From: Entophlyctis helioformis
Lineage: Eukaryota; Chytridiomycota; Chytridiomycetes; Chytridiales; Chytriomycetaceae
NCBI GenBank assembly: GCA_025526915.1
Contig: JAHLKH010000025.1
Location: 124,001-188,000 of the forward strand
DNA: 64,000 bases
Direction of reading: 5' to 3'
The notes under the pieces were generated by a model, which saw nothing but the letters and a program-made list of their open reading frames with translations, was not told the DNA's origin and did no database searches. Made by a program: the position numbers and the translations under genes. This document shows positions 23,123-35,519 of the stretch, piece by piece. Numbering within the stretch: position 1 is the first letter of the stretch; each line of letters begins with the position of its first letter.

Positions 23123-25683
23123 TCATTCACTGCCACTGGTACCAGCAGATGCAGATGCAAATGCAGATGCAGATGCAGATGCAGGTGCAGAGACGGCAGA
23201 TTGCGGCGAATCAGTCGCTACAGATGCAGTGTCCACCACGGCGGTCGTCTCATCCACAACGCCATTCTTGTCTGGTGAGTCTCCAGCATCTGCGGCATGA
23301 GACAGCACCTTGACCTCGCGCTGCTGCACGGCCAGCACTTGTCCCAGCATCGCCTTGATGTCTCTAAGCTCGCGCGATCTCTCTGAATCAGCCGCCCGCA
23401 ACGCCGCAACCTCTTGCCGAAGTGCCCGCAGCTCGACAGCATGTGCCCGTTGCACACGCGCCATGATCTCAATGCGAAACTCTGGGCCCAGATGCCACCG
23501 CACCACAAACCCACGCCTGGTTGCATGTCGCAGTCCACGTTAGCCATCGCCATGCAACGAACGCACGCACGCAAAAAGCACCATTCAGCATCAGCTCACC
23601 ACACCGCTTGGATGCGCGTGGCTGCCAAATCGACTTCGTGTCGAAGCTCGGGATCCAGCGACTCGAAATCCAGCCATCCGTCCGCGTCGTCCACACTATG
23701 CACATCGCCATGCGCGGTCCTCTTCCAGGCCATCAGCTGCACGCCCTGTGCACGCAACCGCTGCCGCACAAGCACGCTGCGGAACCACGCCTGCAGACGC
23801 AGCACATGCGGCAGGTACCGCTCCTCATCCAGACGAATCATTGTGCGAATGTACTGCCGGACATCCTTCATCTGTGCCGCATCTCTTCAGTCAGTGACCA
23901 GCCCATCCTGGACCACGCGGCAAAACGCACTTACCTGGCGTTGGAGCTTGTCGAGACGCGATGCCATGCTGGTGATGCCGGCAATCTCATGCTGATACTC
24001 TTCGAGGAGCCGGGCCTCAGACTCGGCCAGATCAAACATTTCCGATGAAGAGCTGAGCAGCTCTGGGCGGTCGCCTGATGCGCTTGCGATCAAGTCAGGA
24101 TGACCTGTTCCATTCATGGCTGCATTCGTCTGCGAGTCCAGGGCATACAACTCGCGTTGCACGAGATGGTGTTTAGATTGCTGCTGCTGCTGTAGTTGTA
24201 GTTGTAGCTGTAGCTCTTGCTGAGGAAGGGCCTGTGCAGTCACGCTGACGGGACGCTGTGGCCGCGATGCAGGTTGAACGTGCTGCTGCTGCTGATTGGA
24301 ATGGCTGTGTGCCGGCTGGATACCAGGATAGGTCGTGCGGTAACGCGTATCGCCGTGTTGATGCTGAGGCTGCCCAATCGACTGGGGATGGTACGGCACG
24401 TCTTCGACACTACTGCGACGCACAGCAAAGCTAGATTGCGATGTCTGCGCTACCAACGATGAGCCCGAACCTTTGTCGTACTTTGACGGCATATACTGGC
24501 GGCTTGACACGCTCGACGCGGCTGCGCCAGTCACGGCCGTTGAAGTGAGCACGCCTGTCCGGGTATGACTCGCATCCTCCGCTGTTGACAGCGATTCCAA
24601 CGTGACTGCCAGTTGGCGCTGCAGCTGCTCTTGTGACGGGCGTTCGCGCAGGTGTCGGCTGTCACGGGCGTAGCCTCGAGCATCGTTGCTGCACAGTTCG
24701 CGCAGTCCCAGCCGATCGTCATATGCACCAGCATCGTGACTGTACGCTGTCACAGAAGGCTCTGCGACTGCGCTCTGCACCTGGGCATGCCGCTGATGCT
24801 GCGCTTGGTGCTGCTGTCTGGGCATCTGGAGTTGCAGAGCGTCTGAAGCATCGCCAGATGCAGCCCAGGCGACGGTTGGTGCATGCGAGGGTCGTCTGCC
24901 GGCCAATCCAGTCGCAGCAGACGGTGCAGCCAGACGAGACCCCACAGAGTATGGGTTGCTAGCCAGCGGAAGACCAGCGCTGGCAGGATCGCCCGAGGCC
25001 GCAACTGCAGAAGCGGCAGAAGCAGCAGAAGCGGCGGTCAATGCAGCCAGATCTGCGGGCATGCGGAACTTGCTGGACGGTGCCAGCAATCCAGGCGTTG
25101 CCAGGTTGGCGGCGGCTGCCGATGGTGCCGGCAAAGGCTGTGGCCGTGTTGGCAATCCCGCCATGCCGGCCATGCCAGAAGGCGGGCCACGGACAGGCGA
25201 TGCCGTCGATGTCGACATGGTGCTACTTGCCAGCGACGCTGCGAGTGTTGCGGCAGGCGTTGGCGTGGTGCGGTCGTCGACGACCTTGGGGCGGGTGCGA
25301 AAGACTTCTGCGTAGGGCACCTGGCTGGCAGAGCGAGTGTCAGCGGGTAGCGCCTGTGTGGGCGTGTGCGAGTGCTGCTTGCACCGACGCCGCTCTGCAG
25401 CCAGCGGTCTAGCCTGCCACTCACAGCTGGTGCTCAGCGGACACGTCTGAAGTTGGTGGACAAGCACGCGAGAAACGGGCCACGAGCAAGGCAGCGAGGC
25501 AAGACGTGCCTGGAAGGGGTTCGAGGCGGCGGCGGCAGCAGCCACAGCAATAAGGTTCTCGACCGTGTCGCTGCGCGCAGACGACGACGGCGACCGCTGG
25601 TGCCGTGGCGAGCCAGCAGCGTCCCGGTGAATACGCGTAACTCTGCCAGGCGATATGGGCGGCTGCGGCATCTTGCTGGACAT
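23123..25683 (-). CDS. IQ-motif, low-complexity protein of unknown function
   Basis: The long N-terminal part (about 25680-23940) is Ala/Ser/Gln-rich and disordered, with runs of Gln-Leu near 24180-24225. It is followed by a helix (EYQHEIAGITSMASRLDKLQ). The next exon contains an IQ-like calmodulin/myosin light chain-binding helix, HVLRLQAWFRSVLVRQRLRA, and ends in DLAATRIQAVW, a second IQ-like element cut by an intron. The last exon is a coiled coil (AVELRALRQEVAALRAADSE) and ends in an Ala-Ser repeat encoded by a GATGCA minisatellite. The architecture would suit a cytoskeletal or centrosomal/basal-body protein, but this is inference. The first intron junction (near 25330-25430) does not phase cleanly by eye. 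An upstream in-frame ATG exists at 25734. Confidence 0.55.
23143..23196 (-). repeat. Coding GATGCA-type minisatellite
   Basis: About eight tandem copies of a hexamer (plus strand CAGATG/CAAATG), encoding an Ala-Ser repeat at the C-terminus of the IQ-motif protein. Confidence 0.85.
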
Positions 25684-25787
25684 GGCGCGTATTGGAAAGC
25701 CAGCGACGGCGGGCAAAGCAAGCCAAGGGGCCACTTGCCATGAACAGGGTTTAATGACTCAGAGAGCGTCCAACAGCGATTGGCGGC

Positions 25788-26744
25788 TCAGATCGGCAGG
25801 GCATCGTTCTTGAGCCAGTTGAGCGAAATGTCCTCAAGGTGGTTGTCAAGGTCGTAGAGCGTCTCGTACGCGCGGCTCTTGATGAGATCCGTTGCGTGTC
25901 CAAGCAGGCCGTCGTCCTTGGTCAGTCTGCGGTGCAAGGGCAGGCGACAAGCCGTCCATGTCAGCAACTGATCGCCGTGTGTCATCTGCAGCCAACCACG
26001 ACTCACTGGCTGGCAGGCAGCTCCTTCCACGTGCCGCTGCTGTAGATGTACGACTGGTTGCGCCATGCACGAGTGTCAGCGATATCTGCCCCCGATGCAG
26101 CTGGGCAGGCGCAGATCCAGCATGTGCTGCATGCATCCACGTACCACGACGCCAATGTCCTTGGACTTTGCGATGCGCGAAGGGTCGACCTGTTGTGGAG
26201 GCCATTGCCTGTGAGATGGCAAGTGCGTGCAAGTACGGACTCAGGCGAGGCCACCCACCACAAGCAGCAGGGAGCCGCCGCCCAGATGGTTGTCGATCTG
26301 CGAGCTGGCCTTGGCCACGGCAGGCTCGACGCCCGTGTTCATGTTGAGCTCGTTGGCAGCGTATGCGCCGGCAATGACGAGGCCGATCTGCTTGGCGTAC
26401 ATCTCGACCTGTGCAGGCGCCACGGGCATCAGTGCATGCTGCATGGGCATGAACATCTGCAGCTGCCACCACCACCACAGCTGCCACCACCACCACAACA
26501 ACCACAACAACAGCAGCATCAACAGCAGCAGCCAGCTTGCCTGGTCCATGCCGGTCTGGAAGGCGGGCGTCAGCAGAAAGTGCGAGTGGAAGAGCGGCAC
26601 AGCGTCCTGCACGAGCATGCGGCCGTCCTTGCCCAGGCTGCCGAGCAGCACGCCGAACACGGGCTCGGTCGAGTACTTGGCGGCGTGCAGCAGGACCTTG
26701 GCGTGCGCCTTCTTGGTAACGTGGTATGTGCCTGCGACGACCAT
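25788..26744 (-). CDS. EMC8: ER membrane protein complex subunit 8/9
   Basis: EMC8/9 is a soluble cytosolic subunit of the EMC, the insertase for tail-anchored and multipass proteins. It has an MPN-like fold without catalytic residues. The start MVVAGTYHVTKKAHAKVLLH, the DAVPLFHSHFLLTPAFQ block, IGLVIAGAYAANEL and the ending SRAYETLYDLDNHLEDISLNW align well with animal EMC8/9. The segment 26409-26540 is open in frame but encodes a Leu/Trp/His-rich low-complexity insert. It has a GC donor (CAG|GCAAGC) and a CAG acceptor, and removing it joins two conserved blocks, so I treat it as a 132-nt GC-AG intron. Other introns lie near 25930-26060 and 26080-26240. It is divergent from the membrane-protein gene at 26899, 154 bp away. 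Confidence 0.85.
26455..26535. repeat. CCACCA/CAACAA trinucleotide repeats inside an EMC8 intron
   Basis: Imperfect CCA, CAA and CAG triplets fill most of the proposed GC-AG intron. Confidence 0.8.
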
Positions 26745-26898
26745 TGCTGCTGTCTGTCTGTCTGCCCCTCGTCCAAGCCGCCGTGCGCTGATCCAGCCCA
26801 AGTCACCCGCAGTCACGTGCCACTTCACGTGACACAGACACAACGTCGCTGCCCCGCCGGCAACGACACGTTGGCGCACAAACCGCCCGCAGAACGCC

Positions 26899-28230
26899 AT
26901 GTCGGGCTGGACGAGCCTGCTGCTGACGGTCGCCCTGCCGCTCCTGCTGCCCAAGCTGCTGGCCTGGCTGTCCGGCGCTTCCGCCGCCCGCGCCACGCAG
27001 TCGATGCACACCCGCCCGCCCAAGCCGCACACCCGCTACGACACGCTGGCCCGTGCCGTCCTCGTTGCCCTCGGCGTCGCCTTTGCGGTGCTCGCCGTGC
27101 TCGGCCGCCCGCCCAACCTGCTCGGCTCGCTCGGCCTCGGCGCCGACCCCGCCCCCGCCTTCGAGGTGCGCAACCGCTTCCGCTCGTACATGGCCGACAG
27201 GTTCCCCGGCTGGACCGAAGACTCGCTCGCCGCCCTCGACCGCCAGGGCATCTTCCCGCCGCCCACCATCGAGCACATCCGCTCCTCGAGACGCTCATCG
27301 AGGCACTCAAAGCCTCTGCAGACGCGCGCGTCTCGTACCTCAAGTATGGCCACGCCACGTTCGTCGGGTGCACCTGGTGCAAGGAGCCGTCCGACTACAG
27401 CCTGGTCGCCGCCACGGCCGTGCTCATGCACTACGCCGTGTTCCTCCTGGGCATGGGTCTCGGCACCGGCGTGTGGCGCAAAGAGCGCATGCGGTCCGTG
27501 GCAACCATCGCCGCGTGCGTGTCGGCCTTTGTCGACCTGTACGCGCTCATCTTTACACACGACCTCGTCTTTGACTCGACGCCGTACAGCGGCACGCCGT
27601 CCCTGCAATCCGCATCGCTCTGGCGGCTGTACCCCGACTCGCAGTTCAACCAGCTGCACGTGGCCCGCTGTCTCGTGTTTGCTGGCGTGGCGCTAGCGGC
27701 GGCGTTTATAGACGCGCCGGATGTGTGGTCGGAGCGCGAGATCCTGCAGGACACACTGCATCGCTTGCAGTTCAACTACGCCAGGCATGATGCTGCGATG
27801 CTCGCACGCGAGTCGGCGCTTGACGACGACCAGCTGCGCAAAAAGTTTATCGACTATTTCTTGCGCGGTGATGTGCCTGGCTCCATTCCGTCTGCCACGA
27901 GTGCGCCAAAACAGTCAAAGGTATGCACACGCCGCTTGGCCAGCTGTGTGCCATATGCATGGCTGTCTGGGCTGCTGGATGGCTGACTGTAGATGGACTG
28001 TCGCCGATCAGCACATGCGCGCCAAGATCCTCAAGCGGTTCAGTGTGGCACGCGTGCTCAACGAACGCCACGCGGTCGAGTCGTTTGTGCGGCTAGCCCT
28101 CTCGGAGAACTTTTTGTCTGGCGTCGAGCTGCCGCCAGTCGATCTGGCAGCAGAGGCAGCAGAGGTTGCAGAGAATGTAGCCACATCCCAACACCAACAG
28201 TCGATGCAAGACGACGTCTGGAGACAATGA
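26899..28230 (+). CDS. Unrecognised multi-pass membrane protein with CxWC motif
   Basis: The protein starts MSGWTSLLLTVALPLLLPKL, a signal-anchor or first transmembrane segment. A second segment follows (VLVALGVAFAVLAVLG), then a soluble loop (FEVRNRFRSYMADRFPGWTE) and a conserved-looking SYLKYGHATFVGCTWCKEP. Further hydrophobic segments are AVFLLGMGLGTGV, ACVSAFVDLYALIF and RCLVFAGVALAAAFIDA. The C-terminus is helical and cytosol-like. Exon 1 ends at 27920 and exon 2 (28012-28230) resumes in phase at HMRAKILKRF. One frame break near 27284-27285 (a CC run) is repaired by a single added base. I cannot name the family. The EMC8 gene is divergent and adjacent, so an ER location is possible but unproven. 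Confidence 0.6.
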
Positions 28231-28296
28231 AGCATAGATCCAACAGGCAACGACGGTCAGATTGGGACATTTTCATTCCTGACAGATGCGTGCCGC

Positions 28297-31200
28297 TCAT
28301 TGGGCAGCATCCAGCGTCCGCTTCTTGGATTTCTTGCTGTTTCCGCTGTTGCCACCAGGCGTTGCTGGTGCTGACGCCGTCGCACCGGCAGATGATCCGG
28401 CCTTGGCATTCTCGAGCACCTTGGATGCCGCCGACTTTGGCTCCTTGGATGCCGGCGTGGATCCAGCAGACGCAGCCTTTGGTTTCGAAGGCGTGGCAGC
28501 AGCAGGTGCAGGTGCAGGAGCAGCAGCAGCAGCAGCAGGGGCACCGTCAAGCGCAGGCTTGCCGTGCAGAGCCTTGGGTTCCGTGTCGCGCGGCTTTGCA
28601 GCTGGGGCTGGGGCAGGTGCGGCTGCCGGCGCAGACACCCACAGCTTGGTGAGGAACGCGTCCAAGAACGCCACCGACGATGCGCCAGTGACCGACATGT
28701 CGACACTCGGGCCATCGGGGGTCTCGGCTGAATCCGCGCCGCCCGCGTCCAAGCCATCCACATCCATCGACTGCACACTGTCGGTAACACCGGCAGACTC
28801 GTCCACATTCACAGCCGTCACGCGACGCTGCAAGATCTGGTCCATGAAGGGCTCGAGCAGCTTGGACGGTGCCGCAACAATGTGCGAGGGTGCTTCGAGG
28901 AAGCCGAGAGCCTTGCCGGCCTGCTTGGCCGAGTGCACCGACGTCTCTTCCGTCGGCACCTCTGCAGCAGCCTTGGGTGCAGCCTTGGGTGCCTTGGGCT
29001 TGGGCTTGAGCTTGTCTTCGTCGGGAGTCACGGACGGCTGGTAGATTGAGTCGCCGTAGATGCTGGTAAAGAGCGACTTTTGCGCGACTTGCTGCTCAGC
29101 AATGCGCTCGCCCTCGGCACCAGTCAGCGCATGCACGGCGCTCTTGGAGAAGATCTGGAACTTAAAGTCAGAGTCCAGGTACACAATGCGCGATCCATGT
29201 GCAATCGGGCCTGGCGCAAAGGTGACGCCGAGACAGCGCGTCGGGAGAGGATGCACAAGCAGCGGCAGCGGCGATTTGGGCGAAAAGAGCGCAATGACCT
29301 GGTTCTGCTCGTTGTCTGGGTTGGACATGAGCACAAGGAACTGCGATGCGTGCGGGTCGGCATCCAAGTGGGACACGTCTGCGGCAAGCGACCACGACAC
29401 CGTTGCAGTGACAAGGTTCCAGACATGGATGTGCGTCTCTGTCGCGGCAACCAGGAACGGCGTGCCGTGGATGAAGCGCGTGAACTTGATCGTCTCAGCC
29501 GCACGCGGATATGCGAGGACGGCGAGCTGGGCACTCGTGAGGGGGTCCCAGAGCGTCACAATCGAGCCAAAGGCAATCGCCATGACCGAGCCATCGTCCG
29601 AAAAGGCAATGTCGCGGGCAACAAGCGACTTGTAGAATCCAGTCGATCTGCAAATCCAGGCAGCTGTTTGGCCGTAGCCATGAGTGCAAAAGCCAAGAGC
29701 GTTAGGCGAGTGCACAACGAGGCACGGCAGACAGGAGCGGCATCCGACTTACTCTGCTGGTCCTTGGTGTTGGCCTCCACAAGCTCCCACACCTTGAACA
29801 GCTTGTCTTCGCCGGCAGACACAGCAATCAGCGGCTGGCCAGCACGTCTGGGGCGGATGCGCAGAGCCGTGACGGCGCCGTCGTGGGGAGAGTCGACACG
29901 AGTGTTTACAAGATACGTGCGAGTGTCTGGGATGTATCGCCAGAACTTGAGGTATGTCTCATTGCCATACTCCTTGTCGTCGCGCACATCCACCGTCGCC
30001 ATCCAGTCTCCGTCGTCCGAAAAGTTGACGTGGTGCACATGGGGCCAGAGAATCTCGCGGTCCTCAATGCGCGTGATTCTGTTGCGCGGGGACACCTCGA
30101 TCTCGATAATGTTCTGGTCCTTGATGGCGTGGTACAGCTGGATGGTGCCCGGGTAGCCGTTGAGGGCAATGGCCGACGAGCGAGGGTCGACCACGAGACC
30201 CGCCGTCAGAGGGTACCGCTCCAGGTCAACATTCGCGCACTTGACTCCAGCGACCGTCTTCTTGACGGACATGTCGGCGGCCGACACGAGGCAGACACTG
30301 TTGTCCTTGAGGCCAATGGCATAGAACATCTGGTCGTCGCTGATGCTGATGGTGGAGATCTCAGAGCCAAGACGCGGCAGGAACTGCTTGGAGCCGGTCT
30401 CGAGCTGCCAGAACACGAGCACGGTTTCCTCGCCACCGGAGATGAGGTAGGTGCCGTCCGGGGTAAAGGACAGGTCGTTGACATGGTGCGCGTGCCAGTG
30501 GAGTATCGACGACACGGGTCGCTGGCCAGGAGCCAGGTTGAAGCAGTACCACAGGAAGATGCGGCCGCGGGAGTCGCCAGTGGCGATAAAAGGGCTGGGC
30601 CGGGGTTGACGGCAATCGAGACAATCTTGTCATGGACTTCGAATCTGTGAAGCAGACAGGAGCGATCCATGAAGCCAACGGCAGGTAAGGAAGATGCACG
30701 ACCCAAACGACTGGCGGCATGAACTTCACTTGCCTGCGAACGTCCTTGCGGTCGCTGATGTTGACCAGGTAAAAGGCATTCTTGGTTGCAGCAACCAGGA
30801 CTGTTCCCTCGAGCGCCAAGCAGAAATGCTGGATATCATCGCGCTTGCTCTGGAAAAAGATACTCGAGGTTCTGTCGGTCATGTCGTAGCGCAGAACCAT
30901 GCCGCGCTCCTGCTGGATGGTTTGGCCCGTCACCTCGCTGGTTGAGTCAACGACCTTGTGGGCAAGCAGGTACAGCAGGTTTTTGCGGAGCGGATCCAGC
31001 ATGACGCGGGACAGCGAGATGCCGACTTCCCAAGACTGATCACCACCACCACCACCACCACCAGAGACGCGTCATGGAAGCAGAGGGGTCAGAACGCAGT
31101 TCAAGAGGCTGGATCAACAACCATGGGCAACATACGTTGACGATCGCTCCAGATTCGTAGTTCCAGAGAGCAAGGGTGCCGTTCGAGTAGGTCACATACA

Positions 31201-32251
31201 CCTTCAATAGCAAGCCACAGCCATTGGAGCATGTCAGTTCAACGTCCGGCATTCAAGCTGCACACGAGCATGCCGCAAGAAACGAACCTGGTTGGTGGCA
31301 CGAGCATTGATGAGAATGCATGTCACAAAGCCACGCGGCTCGGATGATGCAGGCAGCTTGAGCGTGTTGAGCGTGAGGCCAGTGACGACAGAGTACAGCT
31401 TGACGTCGCTGCCATTGCCGCAGATAAGCGATCTGTGATGTCGGGCGATCGTTCACCAGGGAGTGGCAGTCAGCATAACAAGCACCAGCCGATGGAGGAG
31501 GCACTGCGCATGCGGTTGCCCAGCAGGCAGGCACAGGCAGATGGCAGACGACAGGCGACAGGCGACAGGCGACAGGCACGACGCACTTTGAATCTGGCGT
31601 GAACACCGCGCGGCAGTCGTTGAGGCGGCCGCCCGTCTGCTTCTGCATGCGCCAAAGCGGCATCGAGCCGTGCGCCTGGAGAAGCAGCTTCTCGCCATGC
31701 ACGGTCGCCTCCTTGGCCGCAGCCGCCGAAGCCGCATTCGCAGCAGCCGTGGCGATGACGGCAGCGTCGGCCGTCACAGTCGCCGTCGCAGGAGCGGCCT
31801 GTCTTTTCTTTTTGTGCTGGGCCTTGGCCGAGCCGGCCACTGGCGCTTCCACGGCAGAAATCTCGGCAGCGTTGGCATCGACGGCAGCAGCCGCGGTGCT
31901 GGCATCGCCCATCTGGACATCGCTGTCTTCGGGCTGCTTGGTCTTGGCTGCCTTGGCTGCCTTGGCCTTGGCCTTCTTGGCAGACGCAGGCGTGGGCGTG
32001 GGCGTTCCTGCAGACGGGGCTGGAGAAGGAGCAGCGTCAACGGCCGCAGCCTTCTTTGCAGACTGTTTTATCCTGGGCTTGCCGGCTGGTGTTGCCGCAG
32101 CATCGCCGGATGCAGCGACAGCGGCAGGCACGGGGGTCGATGCAGGCGCGGCATCCTTCTTCTTTGGCGTCTGCTGCGTCTGCTGCGTCTGCTTGTGGGT
32201 GCTCTTGGAAGCCCCATCGGCGACCACTTTGCTGCTGCTGCTGGCTGTCAT
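28297..32251 (-). CDS. UTP17: U3 snoRNP/t-UTP WD-repeat protein UTP17 (WDR75/Nan1)
   Basis: UTP17 is part of the t-UTP (UtpA) complex that starts 90S pre-ribosome assembly and supports rDNA transcription in the nucleolus. The N-terminus (about 200 aa) is Ala/Lys-rich and disordered. WD repeats follow: SLICGNGSDVKLYSVVTGL, VYVTYSNGTLALWNYESG, ILHWHAHHVNDLSFTPDGTY, EFWQ/VLVFWQLETGSKQFLPRL and STGFYKSLVARDIAFSDDGS. Order and spacing match human WDR75 (for example HWH...LSGG...FLPRLG). The C-terminal tail is acidic, Ala/Pro-rich and ends with a basic patch, SGNSKKSKKRTLD. One intron near 31038-31064 carries a CCA microsatellite. The frame breaks once near 30602-30605 (a CCCC run on the coding strand), repaired by one base to give SPFIATGDSRGRIFLWY. 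Confidence 0.88.
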
Positions 32252-32298
32252 CTCGAGCCCAGCGGATCGAATTCGTGCGCCAAAAGAAAACAGGAAAT

Positions 32299-35200
32299 TT
32301 ATTGCGACACGAGCACCGGCTCAGATGCCGGCTCAGATGCTGGCTCGGACACGACGATGCCCTGCGCGCCAAACTTGCCAGCCGTGATCGACTGGTGGAT
32401 GCGCACCATGTCGGGCACAAGCAGGGTAGGCACGCGCACAGGCATCACAGACACGCCAATGCCAGACATGGAGCTGGACGCGCTTGCAAACCTCACAACA
32501 ATCGGATCTGGCTGGCACATCTCGCTCGTCTCGATCCGCGCCAGCAGCTTCTGCGGCCCACTGCCGCTACCGTTCATCACACCGCCATTGCTTCGGATGC
32601 TCGCGCGGTCGCTCTCCGTGCCGTTGCGGCTGTGGTGGTCGTCGGCGCCGTGGAATACGCCTGGAAGCTGCCACAGAATGCACCGCGAGTCCAAGTCCCA
32701 GATACCGCTCGGCTTTGTCTGCACTGCGCCAATCTCGCCGCCGCCTTGGACAGACGCCATGACAGAAATCTCGTTCAGGGCAAGGCGCTCGACGAGACCC
32801 GCGTTGAGCTCGTACGCAAGCAGCAGCGAGGCCTGCTTCTCCTCGCACTTCCACATGGGCTTGATTGACACGGGCGAAAAGTCCGATGATGCGTTGGCCG
32901 CCACGAGATACTTGAACAGCTGCACGGGTCCTGCGGCGTACGGCGCCAGATGCAGCAGATTGAGCTCGTATTCGCCTGCTCTAGATGGCTCGGCCTTGAC
33001 AAACGTCTCGTTGGGCACGATCTGCTGCAGCATCTCTGACCGATCGATGCGCAGCCTGACAACAACGTCGCTGGGCGGCAGCTGCTGGAGCTGAAGCAGC
33101 AACACGCCGTCGGCTGCGGCAGAGTCTGAAAGTTGCAACTGGATCTCGCCAGTCACGAGGATCTTGTCCACCTGGCCGTCGACCTGGAGCACATTGATGG
33201 TCTCTTGGATGGTTGCCTCCATGCTGACATGCAATGATTCAGTAATGGTCACCGACGGTGTGGATCCGTTGGCAGCAGCTGCGTGTGGTGGTGGAATGGC
33301 TTGCTCTGCGGATGTGACGGGCGAGGTGGTCGTGGTGGATGTTGAGTACGTGCGCGTGCGGCTTCTGTCTCGGCCAAACGGTGTGCATACCATGGATGAG
33401 CGCGCATGTTCTGCTGCCCAGCAATAAAGCATCGTGCAACTCACTTTTGGCCTGTTAGCGTGCGTGATGGGGCCTGTAACTTGGCAGCCAGACTGAGCAT
33501 GACGTTCTGTGCCTCATTCGGGTTCTCAATGATCGCCTTTTCCTTGATGGCGACCTTGATCTTGGGCTGCGACTTGAAGTGGTCGTCGCCATCGCCATCG
33601 TCGTCAAAGCCATCGCCATTTAAGCCAGCCGCGTTTCCTCCAAAGCTCATCTTGAAGGGATCTGTGGCGGTGTCGGGTCGGATCGTAAACCCTTCTTCGT
33701 CCACCAGCACCTTGCCCTCCTGTTGCTGCAGATATCCCATCGCCAACACGGCATCTGGTCAGAGTGAAGATGAATGGCTTGGACGTACACGCGCCACTCA
33801 CCACAGTTGGAAGAGAGCTCTTGTGGCTCACAGCCATGATGGATCCAGATCGGCTTCTGTAAAGCATAGAAGATTAGGAGTGTTGCACATCAGCATCTGG
33901 TGTCTGTTGTCGTATGGCTGCATTACAATCGCGAATGCAGCTCACACTGTAGCATTTCCAGTTGCGAGACTAGAGTCGACGCGATGCATGGAGCCAGTCT
34001 GCGAAGATCGGCCACCAGCCACTGGACGGGATGGCACAACGGTCAGCACAAACCGCGAGTGTCATTGCTCCACTGCAGACTGGTTACCGTTGCCAAATCG
34101 CGTGCCCTTGGACTGGGCAAAGTTGGCAATCTCAGCATCAACACTGAACTCGCTGCTTGCCACAAGAAGTCCGCTGTGCGTCTGTCACAGCAAGCCCTTG
34201 TGAGCCTTCTCTGGCGCGCGGGATTCGACAAGCCAAGCAAGCCGCTCACTGCAGAGATGGCCTCGCTCGCGCCAATCTCCTGTGTAGCATACAGCGAGAT
34301 GGTCTGCTTGATGTATTCGAGACGCTGTCGGTCCATCCGCTCGAATTTCTGTTGCATATGCAGGCATGTAAGAAACGCATCGCACCAGATCCATAGAGTC
34401 CATAGGATCGATAGGTCGATAGGCAATACAAACACAAACCTGGAACTGCCTGGTGGCTTCCGTCTCCCATTGACTTTTAGCCGACTCGAGCAACGTCATG
34501 GCATCCTGCATCTTCTTGTCGACTGAAGCTATCGTTAGACACGAGCCATACATCTGCAATCGAGCAGCGCAGTCTGGCTTGGCGACCCACTTTGAGCGCC
34601 AACTTTCTTCTTGTTCTTGGCATCCAGCTTGTCGACCTTGAGGATCTTTTCGGCATAGTCGCGGGTCGACCTGACAAACTCGCTCTCGTAGTTGGCGCTG
34701 AGTGCGCTTGATCCCTGCAAGTGCATGCAGCCAGAGTCAGTGGCTAAGCCGATCAGACGCGGTGTTGCAGCGTGCGATGGATGCCGGCATGGATGTCAAA
34801 CAGACCTGGCGAACTTTGGGCCAGTTGCCTTCCTCGTCCTTGTCGCAGCGGGTCTTGAATGCAGACTCGATGCTGGACAGCTGGCTGGCAAACGTCGACC
34901 TGCTCTTCGCGGCGTTTGCGGTTGCGCTGATGATCTCGTTCCAGAGCCCGCCGACGGTGCTGTGTTGTCCATCCGCAAGTCAGCCGGCATTCCCTCCCTC
35001 CAGCACATGCGGGCCGTGCCAAACGAACCCAACGTAGTCTGGATCCGTCTTGTCTGCAAAGGTGCGCTTGGACAGCTTGGCCAGGTCGGTGGCGTATCGG
35101 TCTTCGATGGCAGCTCTGGATACGGCACGCGCGGGCAGGTCTCTGTTAGGTAAGCATCCCCTGCCAGACGATGTCTGCCTGCCTATCCAAGCTTGCGTGG

Positions 35201-35478
35201 TGCCACACCAGCACATTGCAGCGCAGCAGGACACTCGCCTCTCTTTGAAGAAGCCAGCCATCTCATCGTCGAGCCCCACGGCCTTCTTGAGCCGCTTGAG
35301 CACGACATCGACGCTCTCCCTTGGCCGCTCAAACTGTGGGTATGCCAGCCATGCGGTTGCCAGCCCCACGGTCAGTGTCAAGCTGCTGCAGTCGTCCGTG
35401 TCTCGCAAGCAGCCTCAAAGTCAGCCAGCCACTGCTGCTGCTGCCTTGACTCACATCAAAGCCGTCCAGATAGCTCAT
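32299..35478 (-). CDS. SYP1: Muniscin (F-BAR plus mu-homology domain), Syp1/FCHO-like endocytic adaptor
   Basis: Muniscins mark early clathrin-coated sites at the plasma membrane by bending membrane (F-BAR) and binding cargo and Eps15/Ede1 (mu-homology domain). The start MSYLDGFD is followed, after an intron, by FERPRESVDVVLKRLKKAVG and then RAAIEDRYATDLAKLSKRTF, the F-BAR signature. Further helices are LWNEIISATANAAKSRSTFA and DYAEKILKVDKLDAKNKKK. A linker contains VDEEGFTIRPDTATDPF, a conserved muniscin element. The C-terminal exon (32299-33400) is the mu-homology domain: SLHVSMEATIQETINVLQVD and ILVTGEIQLQLSD. Around nine or more exons are needed; junctions in the F-BAR part are approximate. 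The stop codon is 47 bp upstream of the UTP17 start on the same strand. Confidence 0.85.
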
Positions 35479-35519
35479 TGTATGAATATCGGGACAAAAG
35501 ATAAGAAAATCGGTATCTT

